A stretch of DNA of 64,000 nt, from assembly GCA_963676345.2 (NCBI GenBank), contig CAXXTS010000004.1, positions 124,001 to 188,000 on the forward strand. The letters run 5' to 3'. Under the pieces are notes generated by a model. That model made no database searches, was not told the DNA's origin, and saw only the letters and a list, made by a program, of their open reading frames with translations. The translations under genes and the position numbers were made by a program. The stretch comes from G963665925 sp963676345 (lineage in GTDB: Bacteria; Bacillota; Clostridia; Peptostreptococcales; Acidaminobacteraceae). Positions 42,275-52,079 of the stretch are shown piece after piece. Numbering within the stretch: the stretch's first letter is position 1; each line of letters begins with the position of its first letter.

Positions 42275-45200
42275 TTATATCTCATATTCACCGTTCTGAA
42301 AACCGACAATCTCTTCCATAAGCTTGACAAGTTCCATAAGCTTATGCTCTCTAGAAATCGGTTTTCTAGGAAACTTGTATATAAAATGTGGCTGAGAACC
42401 CAAATTGAACATAATCCGTCTTGTAAACTTTTGAGAAGCCAGCGCAATGGTTTCTGGCTTGACTGCCCTTGCATCCCCAAATTCAAACCTAAAATTCGTG
42501 CCTTCTTCTTTAATAAGGTGTATGCGCATGGCCATGCCAAGTGCTTTTAAATAAGAAATTCGAATCAAATTATAAACCACTGTTGGCAGTGTCCCGTAAC
42601 GGTCTTCAATTTCTTCTTCAATCCCAAATGCATCCGATTGGTCTCGAATTGAAGATATACGCTTGTAGAGTTCCAGCTTATGCTGCGGATTGGTGACAAA
42701 GGTATCTGGAATAAAAGCACTGATATTGAACTCCACTGTCGTATCGATTTGCGGAATAATTTCTTCGCCTTTTATGTCCCGAACCTTCTCTTCGAGCATT
42801 TTAACAAACATTTCATAACCAACGGTTGCCATGTGGCCACTTTGTGCAGCACCCAAAATGTTTCCAGCGCCACGGATTTCAAGGTCCCGCATGGCAATTT
42901 TAAAGCCCGAACCCAGTTCAGTAAATTCCTTAACTGCCTTTAGGCGCTTCTCTGCAACTTCTGGAAGCACTTTGTCGCGTGCGTAGGTCAGATATGCATA
43001 GGCGATGCGATTGCTTCTGCCAACGCGTCCCCTAAGCTGATACAGTTGGGAAAGTCCCATTCTATCTGCATCATTAATGATAATCGTGTTAACATTTGAA
43101 ATATCCAGCCCCGTTTCGATGATCGTTGTACAAACGAGTACATCGAATTCATGGTTCAAGAATTGCATCATGATCTTTTCCAGCTTAACCTCACTCATTT
43201 GTCCGTGGGCGAACTGAATACGCGCATCGGGAACCAGTTTGAGAAGTCGCGCTGTAACCTGATCAATGTCATTGACACGGTTATGTACAAAGAAGACCTG
43301 TCCCCCTCTGTCGATTTCACGTTCAATACCTTCGGCGATAAGATTTTCATCATATTCCGTTACGTATGTCTGAACTGGATATCGATCTTCTGGCGGATCT
43401 TCAATGATACTCATGTCCCGTATGCCAATCATAGACATGTGCAGTGTTCTAGGAATCGGCGTCGCCGTTAAACTCAGTACATCAACACTGTCCTTAATCT
43501 GCTTGATTTTTTCCTTATGCTTCACGCCAAACCGCTGTTCCTCATCGATTACAAGCAGCCCTAGATCCTTATACTTAACATCATTTGATAAGACACGGTG
43601 CGTCCCTACTACCACATCGAGAACCCCTGTTCGCAGGTCTTCTAATATTTTCTCCTGCTGCTTTGGCGTTCTAAAACGGCTAAGCATTTCAACTTTTACA
43701 GGGAACTTTGAAAAACGTGCTTTGAGTCTGTCATAATGCTGCTGGGCAAGCAGGGTTGTCGGAACGAGAAAGGCCACCTGCTTGGAGTCCATCACGGCTT
43801 TAAAAACTGCCCGTATAGCAACTTCTGTTTTCCCAAAGCCCACATCACCACAAAGGAGTCTTTCCATCGGTGCTGCTTTTTCCATATCCTTTTTAATTTC
43901 AACGATACAACGCAGCTGATCCGGTGTTTCCTCATACGGAAACATATCTTCAAATTGCTTCTGCCACTCTGTATCAGCACCAAAGCCATAGCCGACACGG
44001 CCATGACGGGCTGCGTATAGAGCCAGCAACTCGTCGGTCATATCCTCAATGGATTTTTTGGCCTTGGCCTTAGCCCGTTTCCATTCTGCACCACCGAGTT
44101 TACTCAGCTTTGTACTCGCTACTTCATGGCCTATATATTTTTGAATCAAATCCATATTCTCAACGGGGATATAGAGGACATCATCGCCTGAATATGCAAT
44201 TTTCATATAGTCTTTTTTCTGGCTGTCGACAACCAATTGGTCTATGCCGACATATTTACCGATACCATGCGCTTCATGAACCACATGGTCTCCCACTGAA
44301 AGTTCATTGAAGGACTTAATCAGCTGTCCCTTGCGCTTCTTTCTTCTTGTTTTACGATGTACACCGGAAATTTCCTTGTCTGTAATGACAGCATAACGGA
44401 TATCTCTGAGAATGAATCCGTGCTTTAAATTCAGGGGACAAATCATAACCTTGCCCGATTGAATACCCTGCTCAACTTCTTTTAAAATGACGCTGTCCAC
44501 GCCGTAGTCCAGCAGCATGCCCTTAAGACGCTGGGCTTTTTCAATCGCGGATACTGCGAGAATAATATGATAATCTCGTTTTTGCCACTGCTTGATTTCT
44601 TCAGCCATGGCTGAGTGCTTTCCATGAAAGAGCGGCGCTTCAACAGACTGAAAGTGGATAATTTGATCCAGGCGAAAATCATCGATTCGCTTTGTTAAAT
44701 TGTCCATCAAGATAACCGAATGGTTTGCCATGTCTTCTAAAATCCGATCATATCCATGAATATTGTTCACCTGATCGGCAAGCAGGGCTCCTCGTTCAAA
44801 ATAATTTTTGAACCGCTCGCGGTAATCGCGTATATAACGATCGGCCCGCTCGTGGGTTCTGCTGGGCTCTGATATATATATTGGGGCATTTTGTGGCAGG
44901 AAGGCCATTAGGGTTGAATCTGCTTCATACATCAAGTCAAAGTAGCGGTCGAGTCCGTCTACGTAAATTTCTTCATTGACATGATTCCTGAGGGCGCTCA
45001 GTTTCTCTGCCAGTTCTTCATTTTCAATTTTGGGCAGACGTCTTTCAATTTTTGCACTTAGACGCCTACGTGCATCGTCGTCAAGAAGCACCTCACGACA
45101 AGGGCCAATGCCTACGGTATCAATTTTTTCCTTTGAGAGCTGACTTGCAGGATCAAAGGTACGAATTGAATCGACTTCATCGTCAAAAAATTCTATTCGA

Positions 45201-45772
45201 ACAGGACGCTCCATGCTTGGAGCATAAATATCCAGAATGCCACCTCGCATGCTGAAATGCCCTTTTGACTCGACCATGTCGACACTCTCATAACCCATAT
45301 TGACCAAACTATGAAGCAGGCCTTTTAGATCATAGCTTGCTCCGAGCTCAACAGTCAATCTATTGATTTTCCAGAGTTCTATATCCGGCAAGCGCATAAG
45401 CAAGGCTTCTGAAGTTGTGACCACGGTTACGGATTCACCCGATAACAATTTGTCTATAACGCGGATACGCTCATGAATGTTTTGGCTGGAATGGGCATAC
45501 ATATCGAAAAAGACCATCTCTCTAGATGGAAAATACACCGCATTGTCACCAAATGCATTCAAGTCGTCAACCAGCGATTTTGCTTCAACCTCTGAGCTCG
45601 CAATAACCAAGCTGGCCGTATTCATTTTCAGGTTTGTAAAGGCAATCACCTGTGCACTTAAGGTACCCCAAACCCCGGTTACAGATATCGTCTGATAGCC
45701 CTCATCCAGACTTCGGACCAGGGCTCGAGTAGCTTTTGCACTTTCAAAGGGTTGAAACATGACCTGTTTCAT
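42275..45772 (-). CDS. mfd: Transcription-repair coupling factor
   Basis: A full-length 1165-residue Mfd. The N-terminal UvrB-like domains (RGGILDIYAPSMERPVRIEFFDDEVDSIRTFDP) are followed by the CarD-like RNA polymerase-interacting domain (SVGDHVVHEAHGIGKYVGIDQL), the SF2 motor (LLCGDVGFGKTEVAIRAVFKA as Walker A, LLVIDEEQRFG as Walker B, QLRGRVGRSNRIAYAY as motif VI), and a C-terminal TRCF domain. It removes stalled RNA polymerase and recruits UvrA. It starts 13 nt after pth. Confidence 0.97.
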   Translation of the reverse strand: MKQVMFQPFESAKATRALVRSLDEGYQTISVTGVWGTLSAQVIAFTNLKMNTASLVIASSEVEAKSLVDDLNAFGDNAVYFPSREMVFFDMYAHSSQNIHERIRVIDKLLSGESVTVVTTSEALLMRLPDIELWKINRLTVELGASYDLKGLLHSLVNMGYESVDMVESKGHFSMRGGILDIYAPSMERPVRIEFFDDEVDSIRTFDPASQLSKEKIDTVGIGPCREVLLDDDARRRLSAKIERRLPKIENEELAEKLSALRNHVNEEIYVDGLDRYFDLMYEADSTLMAFLPQNAPIYISEPSRTHERADRYIRDYRERFKNYFERGALLADQVNNIHGYDRILEDMANHSVILMDNLTKRIDDFRLDQIIHFQSVEAPLFHGKHSAMAEEIKQWQKRDYHIILAVSAIEKAQRLKGMLLDYGVDSVILKEVEQGIQSGKVMICPLNLKHGFILRDIRYAVITDKEISGVHRKTRRKKRKGQLIKSFNELSVGDHVVHEAHGIGKYVGIDQLVVDSQKKDYMKIAYSGDDVLYIPVENMDLIQKYIGHEVASTKLSKLGGAEWKRAKAKAKKSIEDMTDELLALYAARHGRVGYGFGADTEWQKQFEDMFPYEETPDQLRCIVEIKKDMEKAAPMERLLCGDVGFGKTEVAIRAVFKAVMDSKQVAFLVPTTLLAQQHYDRLKARFSKFPVKVEMLSRFRTPKQQEKILEDLRTGVLDVVVGTHRVLSNDVKYKDLGLLVIDEEQRFGVKHKEKIKQIKDSVDVLSLTATPIPRTLHMSMIGIRDMSIIEDPPEDRYPVQTYVTEYDENLIAEGIEREIDRGGQVFFVHNRVNDIDQVTARLLKLVPDARIQFAHGQMSEVKLEKIMMQFLNHEFDVLVCTTIIETGLDISNVNTIIINDADRMGLSQLYQLRGRVGRSNRIAYAYLTYARDKVLPEVAEKRLKAVKEFTELGSGFKIAMRDLEIRGAGNILGAAQSGHMATVGYEMFVKMLEEKVRDIKGEEIIPQIDTTVEFNISAFIPDTFVTNPQHKLELYKRISSIRDQSDAFGIEEEIEDRYGTLPTVVYNLIRISYLKALGMAMRIHLIKEEGTNFRFEFGDARAVKPETIALASQKFTRRIMFNLGSQPHFIYKFPRKPISREHKLMELVKLMEEIVGFQNGEYEI

Positions 45773-45785
45773 TGTTCTCTCCTGT

Positions 45786-46346
45786 CTATCCGTTAAATCG
45801 ATTCATTGCGAGATCAATACCATCTGTCAATATGGTTTCAATGGCATCTCCCGCATTTTTTACAACAGATATCATCATTTTTGATTCTTCTTTTGAAAAT
45901 CTTCCAATTACATAGTCTGCTAAATCACGCCCGTTTTGAGGGCGTCCAATGCCAATTCTAACTCTCGGAAACTGGTCGTTTTTAGATAGAAATATGATAT
46001 TGCGCATCCCGTTATGGGTTCCTGCGCTGCCTTTTTTTCGAATTCGAAGTTTTCCGGGTTCTGTATCAATATCGTCATAGACGACAATCAGTTTTTCCAT
46101 TGGGACATCATAGTAGGAAAGCACCTGCATAACCGATTCCCCACTTAAATTCATGTAAGTCTGAGGCTTAACGAGAATGACTTTTTCAGTCCCTAGTCGC
46201 CCTTCACCAATGAGGGCCTTGTGTTTAATTTTGTTCACTGGCGCATCCAGCTTCACGCTTAAATAATCTATGACTTCGAATCCGATATTATGGCGTGTGC
46301 CATCATATTTTTTTCCAGGATTCCCAAGTCCTACAATCACGTACAT
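45786..46346 (-). CDS. pth: Peptidyl-tRNA hydrolase
   Basis: A 186-residue enzyme that frees tRNA from peptidyl-tRNA. The start MYVIVGLGNPGKKYDGTRHNIGFEV follows AGAGGTGAT; an ATG six codons earlier lies within the ribosome-site region. The catalytic His is in TRHNIGF; KPQTYMNLSGE, VVYDDIDTEPGKLRIR and GTHNGMRNI are diagnostic. It is transcribed into mfd, as in Bacillus. Confidence 0.96.
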   Translation of the reverse strand: MYVIVGLGNPGKKYDGTRHNIGFEVIDYLSVKLDAPVNKIKHKALIGEGRLGTEKVILVKPQTYMNLSGESVMQVLSYYDVPMEKLIVVYDDIDTEPGKLRIRKKGSAGTHNGMRNIIFLSKNDQFPRVRIGIGRPQNGRDLADYVIGRFSKEESKMMISVVKNAGDAIETILTDGIDLAMNRFNG

Positions 46347-46554
46347 ATAATCACCTCTGTCCATTATGACAATCGCTTGCGGCGCCCATTATACCAAAGT
46401 CACCGGTCACTTTCAAGAATGTGAGAACATATCTCATATAGATGTAATATGCCGGGCATTTGCCCCGACCTATTTCCTGTACACGCAAGTTGAAATTCGT
46501 AAAAGCTGTTAAAGCGACAAAATAAACCCGCCAAGCGAACGCACTAAATACGCC

Positions 46555-46575
46555 GTCCTCTGAGCGGGTTTTATC
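46555..46575 (-). other. Possible terminator arm after the chemoreceptor
   Basis: GAGCGGGTTTTATCC on the plus strand pairs at a distance with AAACCCGCC at about 46523-46533, giving a minus-strand stem AAACCCGC/GCGGGTTT with a large loop and a TATTTT tail. The 305-nt gap (46347-46651) otherwise shows no convincing gene; a 76-codon open frame crosses it but looks fortuitous. Confidence 0.4.
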
Positions 46576-46651
46576 CACCACTTAGAATTTTAGCTTCTCA
46601 ATCCACATGAGCCAAGTGATACCCTCTCAGTGAGTCGATTTCAAGCATCCA

Positions 46652-48742
46652 TTAAGCATTAATTTTAAACTTGCTGATATTCTCGCTCATGGTCTTTGAC
46701 ATATAATTGAGCTGTTCTGCCGCGCGCGCCACTTCATCAACGGCAATATTTTGCTGTTGTACCGTAGCGGTGACTTCTTCAGAAGCAGCAGCCGTTTCTT
46801 CTGATACCGCTGAAATATTCTCTATAGATGATACGATTTCTTCCTTATCTCCATCCAGCACACCAACACTCTCAACGATTGCCTGAATTTGTCTGGTGAT
46901 ACCTTCAATGGAATTAGAAATAGAAGCAAAAGACTCATTTACATCTTTTACAGCTGCAGACTGCTCATGGCTAATTTTACGTACATTATCCATGCTCTGC
47001 ACTGTCTTCTCACTGTCAGAGCGGATATTGGTCACAATATCACGAATTTTATCTGTTGCACCCGCAGATTCTTCAGCCAGCTTTCGGATTTCCTCGGCTA
47101 CAACAGCAAAGCCACGCCCATGTTCTCCAGCTCTGGCTGCTTCTATTGAAGCATTAAGTGCCAGCAGATTGGTTTGCTCTGATATGGAGCTGATTGTGTC
47201 TAGAATGGAACCAATATCTTGTGTTTTGCTGTTAAGCTCATCAATCACTTGACCAATCTCGCGATTGGCTTCATCGGTCATTTTACTCTTTTCTTGTAGC
47301 CCTTCAATTGCCGCCACACCTTGCTGGTTTGCATGTTCTACCTCATCAGCAGAGGCTTCCATACGTTTGGTATTATCTGTGAGTGTTTTAAAGCGGTCTG
47401 AGAGCTGTCGCGCAATCATGGCGCCTTTTTCTGCATCTTCAGCCTGATCTTGTGCACCTCGTGCGATATCTTCAACTGTACGGGAAACTTCTTCAGCTGA
47501 TGCGCTGGTCTCTTCTGATGTTGCAGCCAAATTTTCTGCTGAGTTTGTAATGTCATCAGACACACCTTTTATTTTCCCAATCAGTGCACCGAGTTCATTA
47601 AGGGTTTCTTCAATGTAATCCGATAGAAGGCGAAGCTCGTCATTAGAAGACACACTCAGTTTAGCTGTTAAATCACCATCACGCACTTTCTCCATAGCGC
47701 CCACCATAATGCCCACATTCTTAGAAATGCGCTTAGAGAAGGTCCAGGCAACCAGCATGCTGAATGCCAAGGTGAATATCCCAACAATTAAGATGTTTCT
47801 AAGAATAAGGGTTGTCTGATCTTCAATCTCATCAACATACATGGTCGCTAAAAGACGCCAGCCTGTCTTTTGGATGGTCGAATAGACAGCAAATTTCTCT
47901 TCCATGCCAGTGGCTTCTTTCCACTTATAGTCTACAGATCCACTTCCATTAGCCATCATAGCTTCATTTATCTGCGTTACCGGCCCCACCTTACCAATAA
48001 TTTCTGGATTTTTGTGGGTCAAAACCACCAGGTTTTTATCCATGAGAACCGGATAGCCTTTTTCGCCAATTTTGATTCCATTGAGCATGTTTGCAATATC
48101 TTGTAGGGACACATCAATGCCCACTACGCCATTGAATTTCCCTTCATCAAATACAGCTTTAGTTACCGTTACTACCGTCTGGCCTGTTGCTGTATCCTTA
48201 TATGGATCCGTCCAGACAACATCCCCGCCAGCATCTTTTGCTGCAATGTACCAAGTCCGCTGGGTTGCATCGAAATCAGCTGGTAAATCTGCATGCGGAC
48301 GCACGTGGAAATCGCCATTATCTACTGCATAGTATGCATTCAGCACTTCTGACTCTGAGTCGAGTACATTATCAAGAACTTGGATCATCCACTCCTCGGA
48401 ATCTGAATAAGTATCGACACTCTTGATGTTAGAGTCCTTGGAAAGATAGTCCACAATAAACTCAAACCGGTCAAGATAATTAACCGTAGATTCGCCGACA
48501 CTCGTAAGAAGTTCCCCTGTCATATTTTTGAAGTTCTGCTTAAGCATGCTTGTTCCAGTCAAATATGATATATAGCCCAGCACACTCAAAGAACCTACTA
48601 TTACCGCTAAAAACATCACCATAATGACTGTCCCAATGCTGCGCTTTTGCTTTTTCCCCGATGCTTTATTTTTCTTCTTCGCCTTGTCAACCTCACCCTT
48701 ATCTTTTTTTCCAAGCTTGATAATATCTTTTTTATCTGCCAA
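46652..48742 (-). CDS. Methyl-accepting chemotaxis protein
   Basis: A 696-residue transmembrane chemoreceptor. I place the start at TTG, six bases after GGAGGG; the upstream ATG lies inside that site. A basic N-tail (KKDIIKLGKKDKGEVDKAKKKNKASGKK) leads to a first helix at ~38-60, a double-Cache extracytoplasmic sensor (~60-320, with AVDNGDFHVRPH and RTWYIAAKDAGGDVVWTDPY), a second helix at ~322-345, HAMP, and a signalling domain whose tip contains ASIEAARAGEHGRGFAVVAEEIRKLAE. The ligand is likely a small molecule such as an amino or organic acid. It interrupts the usual prs-pth adjacency. Confidence 0.94.
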   Translation of the reverse strand: MADKKDIIKLGKKDKGEVDKAKKKNKASGKKQKRSIGTVIMVMFLAVIVGSLSVLGYISYLTGTSMLKQNFKNMTGELLTSVGESTVNYLDRFEFIVDYLSKDSNIKSVDTYSDSEEWMIQVLDNVLDSESEVLNAYYAVDNGDFHVRPHADLPADFDATQRTWYIAAKDAGGDVVWTDPYKDTATGQTVVTVTKAVFDEGKFNGVVGIDVSLQDIANMLNGIKIGEKGYPVLMDKNLVVLTHKNPEIIGKVGPVTQINEAMMANGSGSVDYKWKEATGMEEKFAVYSTIQKTGWRLLATMYVDEIEDQTTLILRNILIVGIFTLAFSMLVAWTFSKRISKNVGIMVGAMEKVRDGDLTAKLSVSSNDELRLLSDYIEETLNELGALIGKIKGVSDDITNSAENLAATSEETSASAEEVSRTVEDIARGAQDQAEDAEKGAMIARQLSDRFKTLTDNTKRMEASADEVEHANQQGVAAIEGLQEKSKMTDEANREIGQVIDELNSKTQDIGSILDTISSISEQTNLLALNASIEAARAGEHGRGFAVVAEEIRKLAEESAGATDKIRDIVTNIRSDSEKTVQSMDNVRKISHEQSAAVKDVNESFASISNSIEGITRQIQAIVESVGVLDGDKEEIVSSIENISAVSEETAAASEEVTATVQQQNIAVDEVARAAEQLNYMSKTMSENISKFKINA

Positions 48743-48882
48743 ACTAATCCCTCCCATCGTCTCTTTAGTTGAAATATATCTACCCCGTTTTGCATCAAGT
48801 TTCTAATAACTTTATAAAAATTTATAATTAAAGACTGTGATTTCCAGGGGCTCAAACTCAAATACATGCCCCATGTCTTCTT

Positions 48883-48939
48883 CAAAAAAAAGAGGCTCAT
48901 GGAGTGACTTTTTTGATAAGTCACTCCATGAGCCTCTTT
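48883..48939 (-). terminator. Terminator after prs
   Basis: A perfect stem of about 21 bp (AAAGAGGCTCATGGAGTGACT with its complement) and a T-rich tail on the minus strand, 20 nt past the prs stop codon. Confidence 0.9.
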
Positions 48940-48959
48940 GACTGTCTGTTTAATATATT

Positions 48960-49910
48960 TTAGTCGAACAGCTTGCTTACTGAGTCATTGTGGAAGATTC
49001 TGCGAATAGACTCTGCAAAGATTGGTGCTACTGAAAGGGCCTTAAGATTCTCAATGTCAAAGCCATCGCCTAAATTAATGGTATCCAGTACCACAAGTTC
49101 CTTTATAACAGAGTTCTTGATTCTATCGAGTGCTGGACCAGAAAGAACTGGATGCGTACAGCAAGCATACACTTCTGTTGCGCCTCTTTCCTTAAGTGCG
49201 GCTGCAGCGTTACAAATGGTTCCCGCTGTATCAATCATATCATCAATCAGAATACATGTACGGCCTTCGATTTCACCGATAACATTCATAACTTCTGATA
49301 CATTGGCCTTTGGACGGCGTTTGTCAATAATGGCAATTGGTGCGTCCAGACGATCCGCAAACTTTCTCGAACGCGTTACACTGCCAAGGTCTGGCGATAC
49401 AACCGTTACGTCCTTTAGCTCTTTTGTCAGGAAGTATTCAGAAAGAATTGGACCGCCTACAAGATGATCTACTGGAATATTGAAGTATCCCTGAATTTGC
49501 GCTGCGTGAAGATCCATTGTCAGCATGCGGTCTGCACCTGCTGCTGTAATCAGATCCGCAACCAGTTTCGCACTGATTGGATCTCTTGCTTTAGCTTTTC
49601 TGTCCTGACGCGCATATCCGTAATATGGAATAACCGCTGTAATTCTGCCCGCTGAAGCACGCTTTAGTGCATCAATCATAATCAGAAGCTCCATCAGATA
49701 ACGATTTACCATTGGACGTGATGTTGACTGGACGATATACACATCACATCCACGTACTGTTTCTCTGATGTTAACAGCAATTTCTCCGTCACTGAAATTG
49801 GTAACTTCTGCGTCACCTAGCGGTACACCCAATTCTCCACAAATCGCTTTTGCAAGCTCTTTGCTTGAGTTCCCTGCGAAGATTTTAATTGCTTTACCCT
49901 TGCTATGCAT
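48960..49910 (-). CDS. prs: Ribose-phosphate pyrophosphokinase
   Basis: A 316-residue enzyme making PRPP from ribose 5-phosphate and ATP for nucleotide, His and Trp synthesis. Typical stretches are FSDGEIAVNIRETVRGCDVYIVQST, the ATP-binding GYARQDRKAKARDPISAKLVADL, the flexible-loop KRRPKANVSEVMNV and the PRPP signature VLIDDMIDTAGTICNAA (seen as CILIDDMIDTAGT). It follows glmU by 50 nt in the conserved purR-spoVG-glmU-prs order. Confidence 0.97.
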   Translation of the reverse strand: MHSKGKAIKIFAGNSSKELAKAICGELGVPLGDAEVTNFSDGEIAVNIRETVRGCDVYIVQSTSRPMVNRYLMELLIMIDALKRASAGRITAVIPYYGYARQDRKAKARDPISAKLVADLITAAGADRMLTMDLHAAQIQGYFNIPVDHLVGGPILSEYFLTKELKDVTVVSPDLGSVTRSRKFADRLDAPIAIIDKRRPKANVSEVMNVIGEIEGRTCILIDDMIDTAGTICNAAAALKERGATEVYACCTHPVLSGPALDRIKNSVIKELVVLDTINLGDGFDIENLKALSVAPIFAESIRRIFHNDSVSKLFD

Positions 49911-49960
49911 TTTGACCTCCCAAAATCACTACATAAACTCACGTAAGCGGCTTTCGCCTC

Positions 49961-51334
49961 TTATTTTTTCATATTCTTCTTTACTACCCAACCAGGCTTG
50001 TTTACCTGCCTAGCTCTGGCAACGGCCAGGGCCTTTTCTTCAACATCTTCAGTTACTGTCGATCCGGCAGCCACATAGGCGCCTTCTTCGACAGTCACAG
50101 GCGCAATCAGGTTTACATTGCATCCTACAAATGCACCATCACGCACTGTGGTTCTATGCTTGTTCTTACCATCATAGTTCACAAAGACAGCACCGCATCC
50201 AATATTGACATTTTGACCGACATCACCATCACCGATATATGCTAGATGAGAAACCTTTGAATGGTCTCCAATCGTTGAGTTCTTTACTTCAACAAAATCG
50301 CCTACTTTAACATGTTTTCCGATTTTGCTCTTCGGTCTAAGATATGCATAAGGTCCCACATTTGTGTCCGAGTCCACGCTGCTATCCAGCAGTGTCGAAG
50401 AACGCACTTCCACATTGTCTTTAAGTGTACAGTTCTCTATTCGTGCATCCGGACCAATGGTACACGCTTGACCAATCACTGTTTCACCAGTAAGAAATGC
50501 ACCTGGATAAATGACAGTGTCACTGCCTATCTTAACCTTCTTTTCAATATATGTACTGTTGGCATTGATAATAGTCACGCCTTCAGCCATATGACGTCTC
50601 AAAATACGTGCCTGCATGATTTGCTCAGCTTCATGCAGCTGAATTCTTGAATTCACGCCGAGCATTTGAGAAGGGTCCTTTACGCAGTAGCCGCCAATTT
50701 TCTGACCATAACCGCGTATTATACCGATAACATCGGTCAGGTAATACTCACCCTGTACATTATCATTACTCAGCTCACTTAAGGCTTTTTTTAGCACGTC
50801 ACCCTTAAAGCAGTAAACCGCAGGGTTAATTTCCTTGATTTCGCGCTGTTTATCACTCGCGTCTTTATGCTCGACAATACCGAGTACGTCACCGTTTTCG
50901 TCTCTTAAAATACGACCGTAACCGGTTGGATCCTCTACGAAAGCTGTCAGAAGAACACCGCTATAATCTTTCTCCTGCATTAAATCGACCAGACCTTTTA
51001 GAGATTCAGGTTCAATCAGCGGTGTGTCTCCACATAAAATGAGGACATTTTCGTCATCACCAATATGGTCTGCTGCCATTTGAACGGCGTGCCCTGTCCC
51101 CAGCTGTTCTGATTGCACTGCAAACTTTACACCGCGCACCTCAAGCTGATCTTGTACCTGCTCACGCCCATGTCCTACCACTGCAACAATATGTTCTGAT
51201 CCTATTTCACGCGCCGCATCAACGACATGATCCACAAGTGTTTGTCCACAAACTTTATGCAGCACCTTAGGCAGTTTAGATTTCATTCTTGTTCCCGCAC
51301 CAGCTGCGAGTATGATTGTCATGAGTTTTTCCAT
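49961..51334 (-). CDS. glmU: Bifunctional GlmU
   Basis: A 457-residue enzyme making UDP-GlcNAc. The N-terminal uridyltransferase carries TIILAAGAGTRMKSKLPKVLHKVCGQ, and the domain ends near residue 230. The C-terminal left-handed beta-helix acetyltransferase includes GPYAYLRPKSKIGKHVKVGDFVEVKNS and the catalytic region AYIGDGDVGQNVNIGCG. It feeds peptidoglycan and wall polymer synthesis and precedes prs. Confidence 0.97.
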   Translation of the reverse strand: MEKLMTIILAAGAGTRMKSKLPKVLHKVCGQTLVDHVVDAAREIGSEHIVAVVGHGREQVQDQLEVRGVKFAVQSEQLGTGHAVQMAADHIGDDENVLILCGDTPLIEPESLKGLVDLMQEKDYSGVLLTAFVEDPTGYGRILRDENGDVLGIVEHKDASDKQREIKEINPAVYCFKGDVLKKALSELSNDNVQGEYYLTDVIGIIRGYGQKIGGYCVKDPSQMLGVNSRIQLHEAEQIMQARILRRHMAEGVTIINANSTYIEKKVKIGSDTVIYPGAFLTGETVIGQACTIGPDARIENCTLKDNVEVRSSTLLDSSVDSDTNVGPYAYLRPKSKIGKHVKVGDFVEVKNSTIGDHSKVSHLAYIGDGDVGQNVNIGCGAVFVNYDGKNKHRTTVRDGAFVGCNVNLIAPVTVEEGAYVAAGSTVTEDVEEKALAVARARQVNKPGWVVKKNMKK

Positions 51335-51534
51335 CTTGTCCTCCTGATTTATCTAATTTCTATGCGCATTATACCATTTTGAAATGTCAATTGCGAAAGA
51401 TCTAGATACGAACAAAAAAACACATTTTCTTCATTTTATATGTTAAACCCTAACTATTATACATCATTGCTGACAGATTACGAGTCTTTTTTCGGATTTG
51501 TTAAAAAAATCCGCCAGCCTCTAGTATGCCCATA

Positions 51535-51561
51535 CAAAAAACCAGATGCATGTGCATCTGG
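51535..51561 (-). terminator. Terminator after spoVG
   Basis: Arms CCAGATGCA / TGCATCTGG with a two-base top (a four-base loop if the last pair opens), followed by TTTTTT on the minus strand. It suggests partial separation of spoVG from glmU in the 290-nt gap. A second stem CGGATTT/AAATCCG at about 51490-51512 has no T-tract. Confidence 0.75.
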
Positions 51562-51624
51562 CCTATTATTTTACAGCTTTACTTCCTTTATTTGCCTGTA
51601 TACAGTCTAAAGAGCATACCTGTA

Positions 51625-51921
51625 TTAGTCTGCATTTTCTTCAAGGACATCTTCTGTCTCTGTATGATGTTTTGCTTTTTCATATTCCTCGAAAATTACA
51701 TCTGTCAGAAGGTTTCTCATTTCCTGATTGATTGGATGTGCAATATCCCTGTAATCCGCCTCGCCGATTTTACGACTCGGCATCGCTACAAAAAGACCGT
51801 TCTGTCCTTCAATGATTTTGATGTCATGAACAACAAATGCATCATCAAACGTCACGGAAACCACGGCTTTCATTTTACCTTCATCTCGAAGCTTTCGAAT
51901 TCTGACATCGGTTACATTCAT
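51625..51921 (-). CDS. spoVG: SpoVG-family regulator
   Basis: A 98-residue nucleic-acid-binding protein: MNVTDVRIRKLRDEGKMKAVVSVTFDDAFVVHDIKIIEGQNGLFVAMPSRK (residues 1-51) and YRDIAHPINQEMRNLLTDVIFEEYEK. It is retained in many non-sporulating Firmicutes as a pleiotropic post-transcriptional regulator. It lies between purR and glmU, the ancestral order. Confidence 0.97.
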   Translation of the reverse strand: MNVTDVRIRKLRDEGKMKAVVSVTFDDAFVVHDIKIIEGQNGLFVAMPSRKIGEADYRDIAHPINQEMRNLLTDVIFEEYEKAKHHTETEDVLEENAD

Positions 51922-52079
51922 ACGTGCGTTCCCTACCTTTCTCCAGAATCATTGGTCAACAATGCGTATCTTTTACTATTCGGCACAGGAACAAATTTCC
52001 CTTCAAAATATCAGAAAATTTAAAAATTTTACTCAAACATCTCCGCATACAGGTCTTTAGACACGTAAACCCGCGCTAA

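Noticed and set aside
46351..46581. 76-codon minus-strand open frame between the chemoreceptor and pth
   Set aside because: No ribosome site, it overlaps the pth start, contains a terminator-like stem and has no recognisable protein features.
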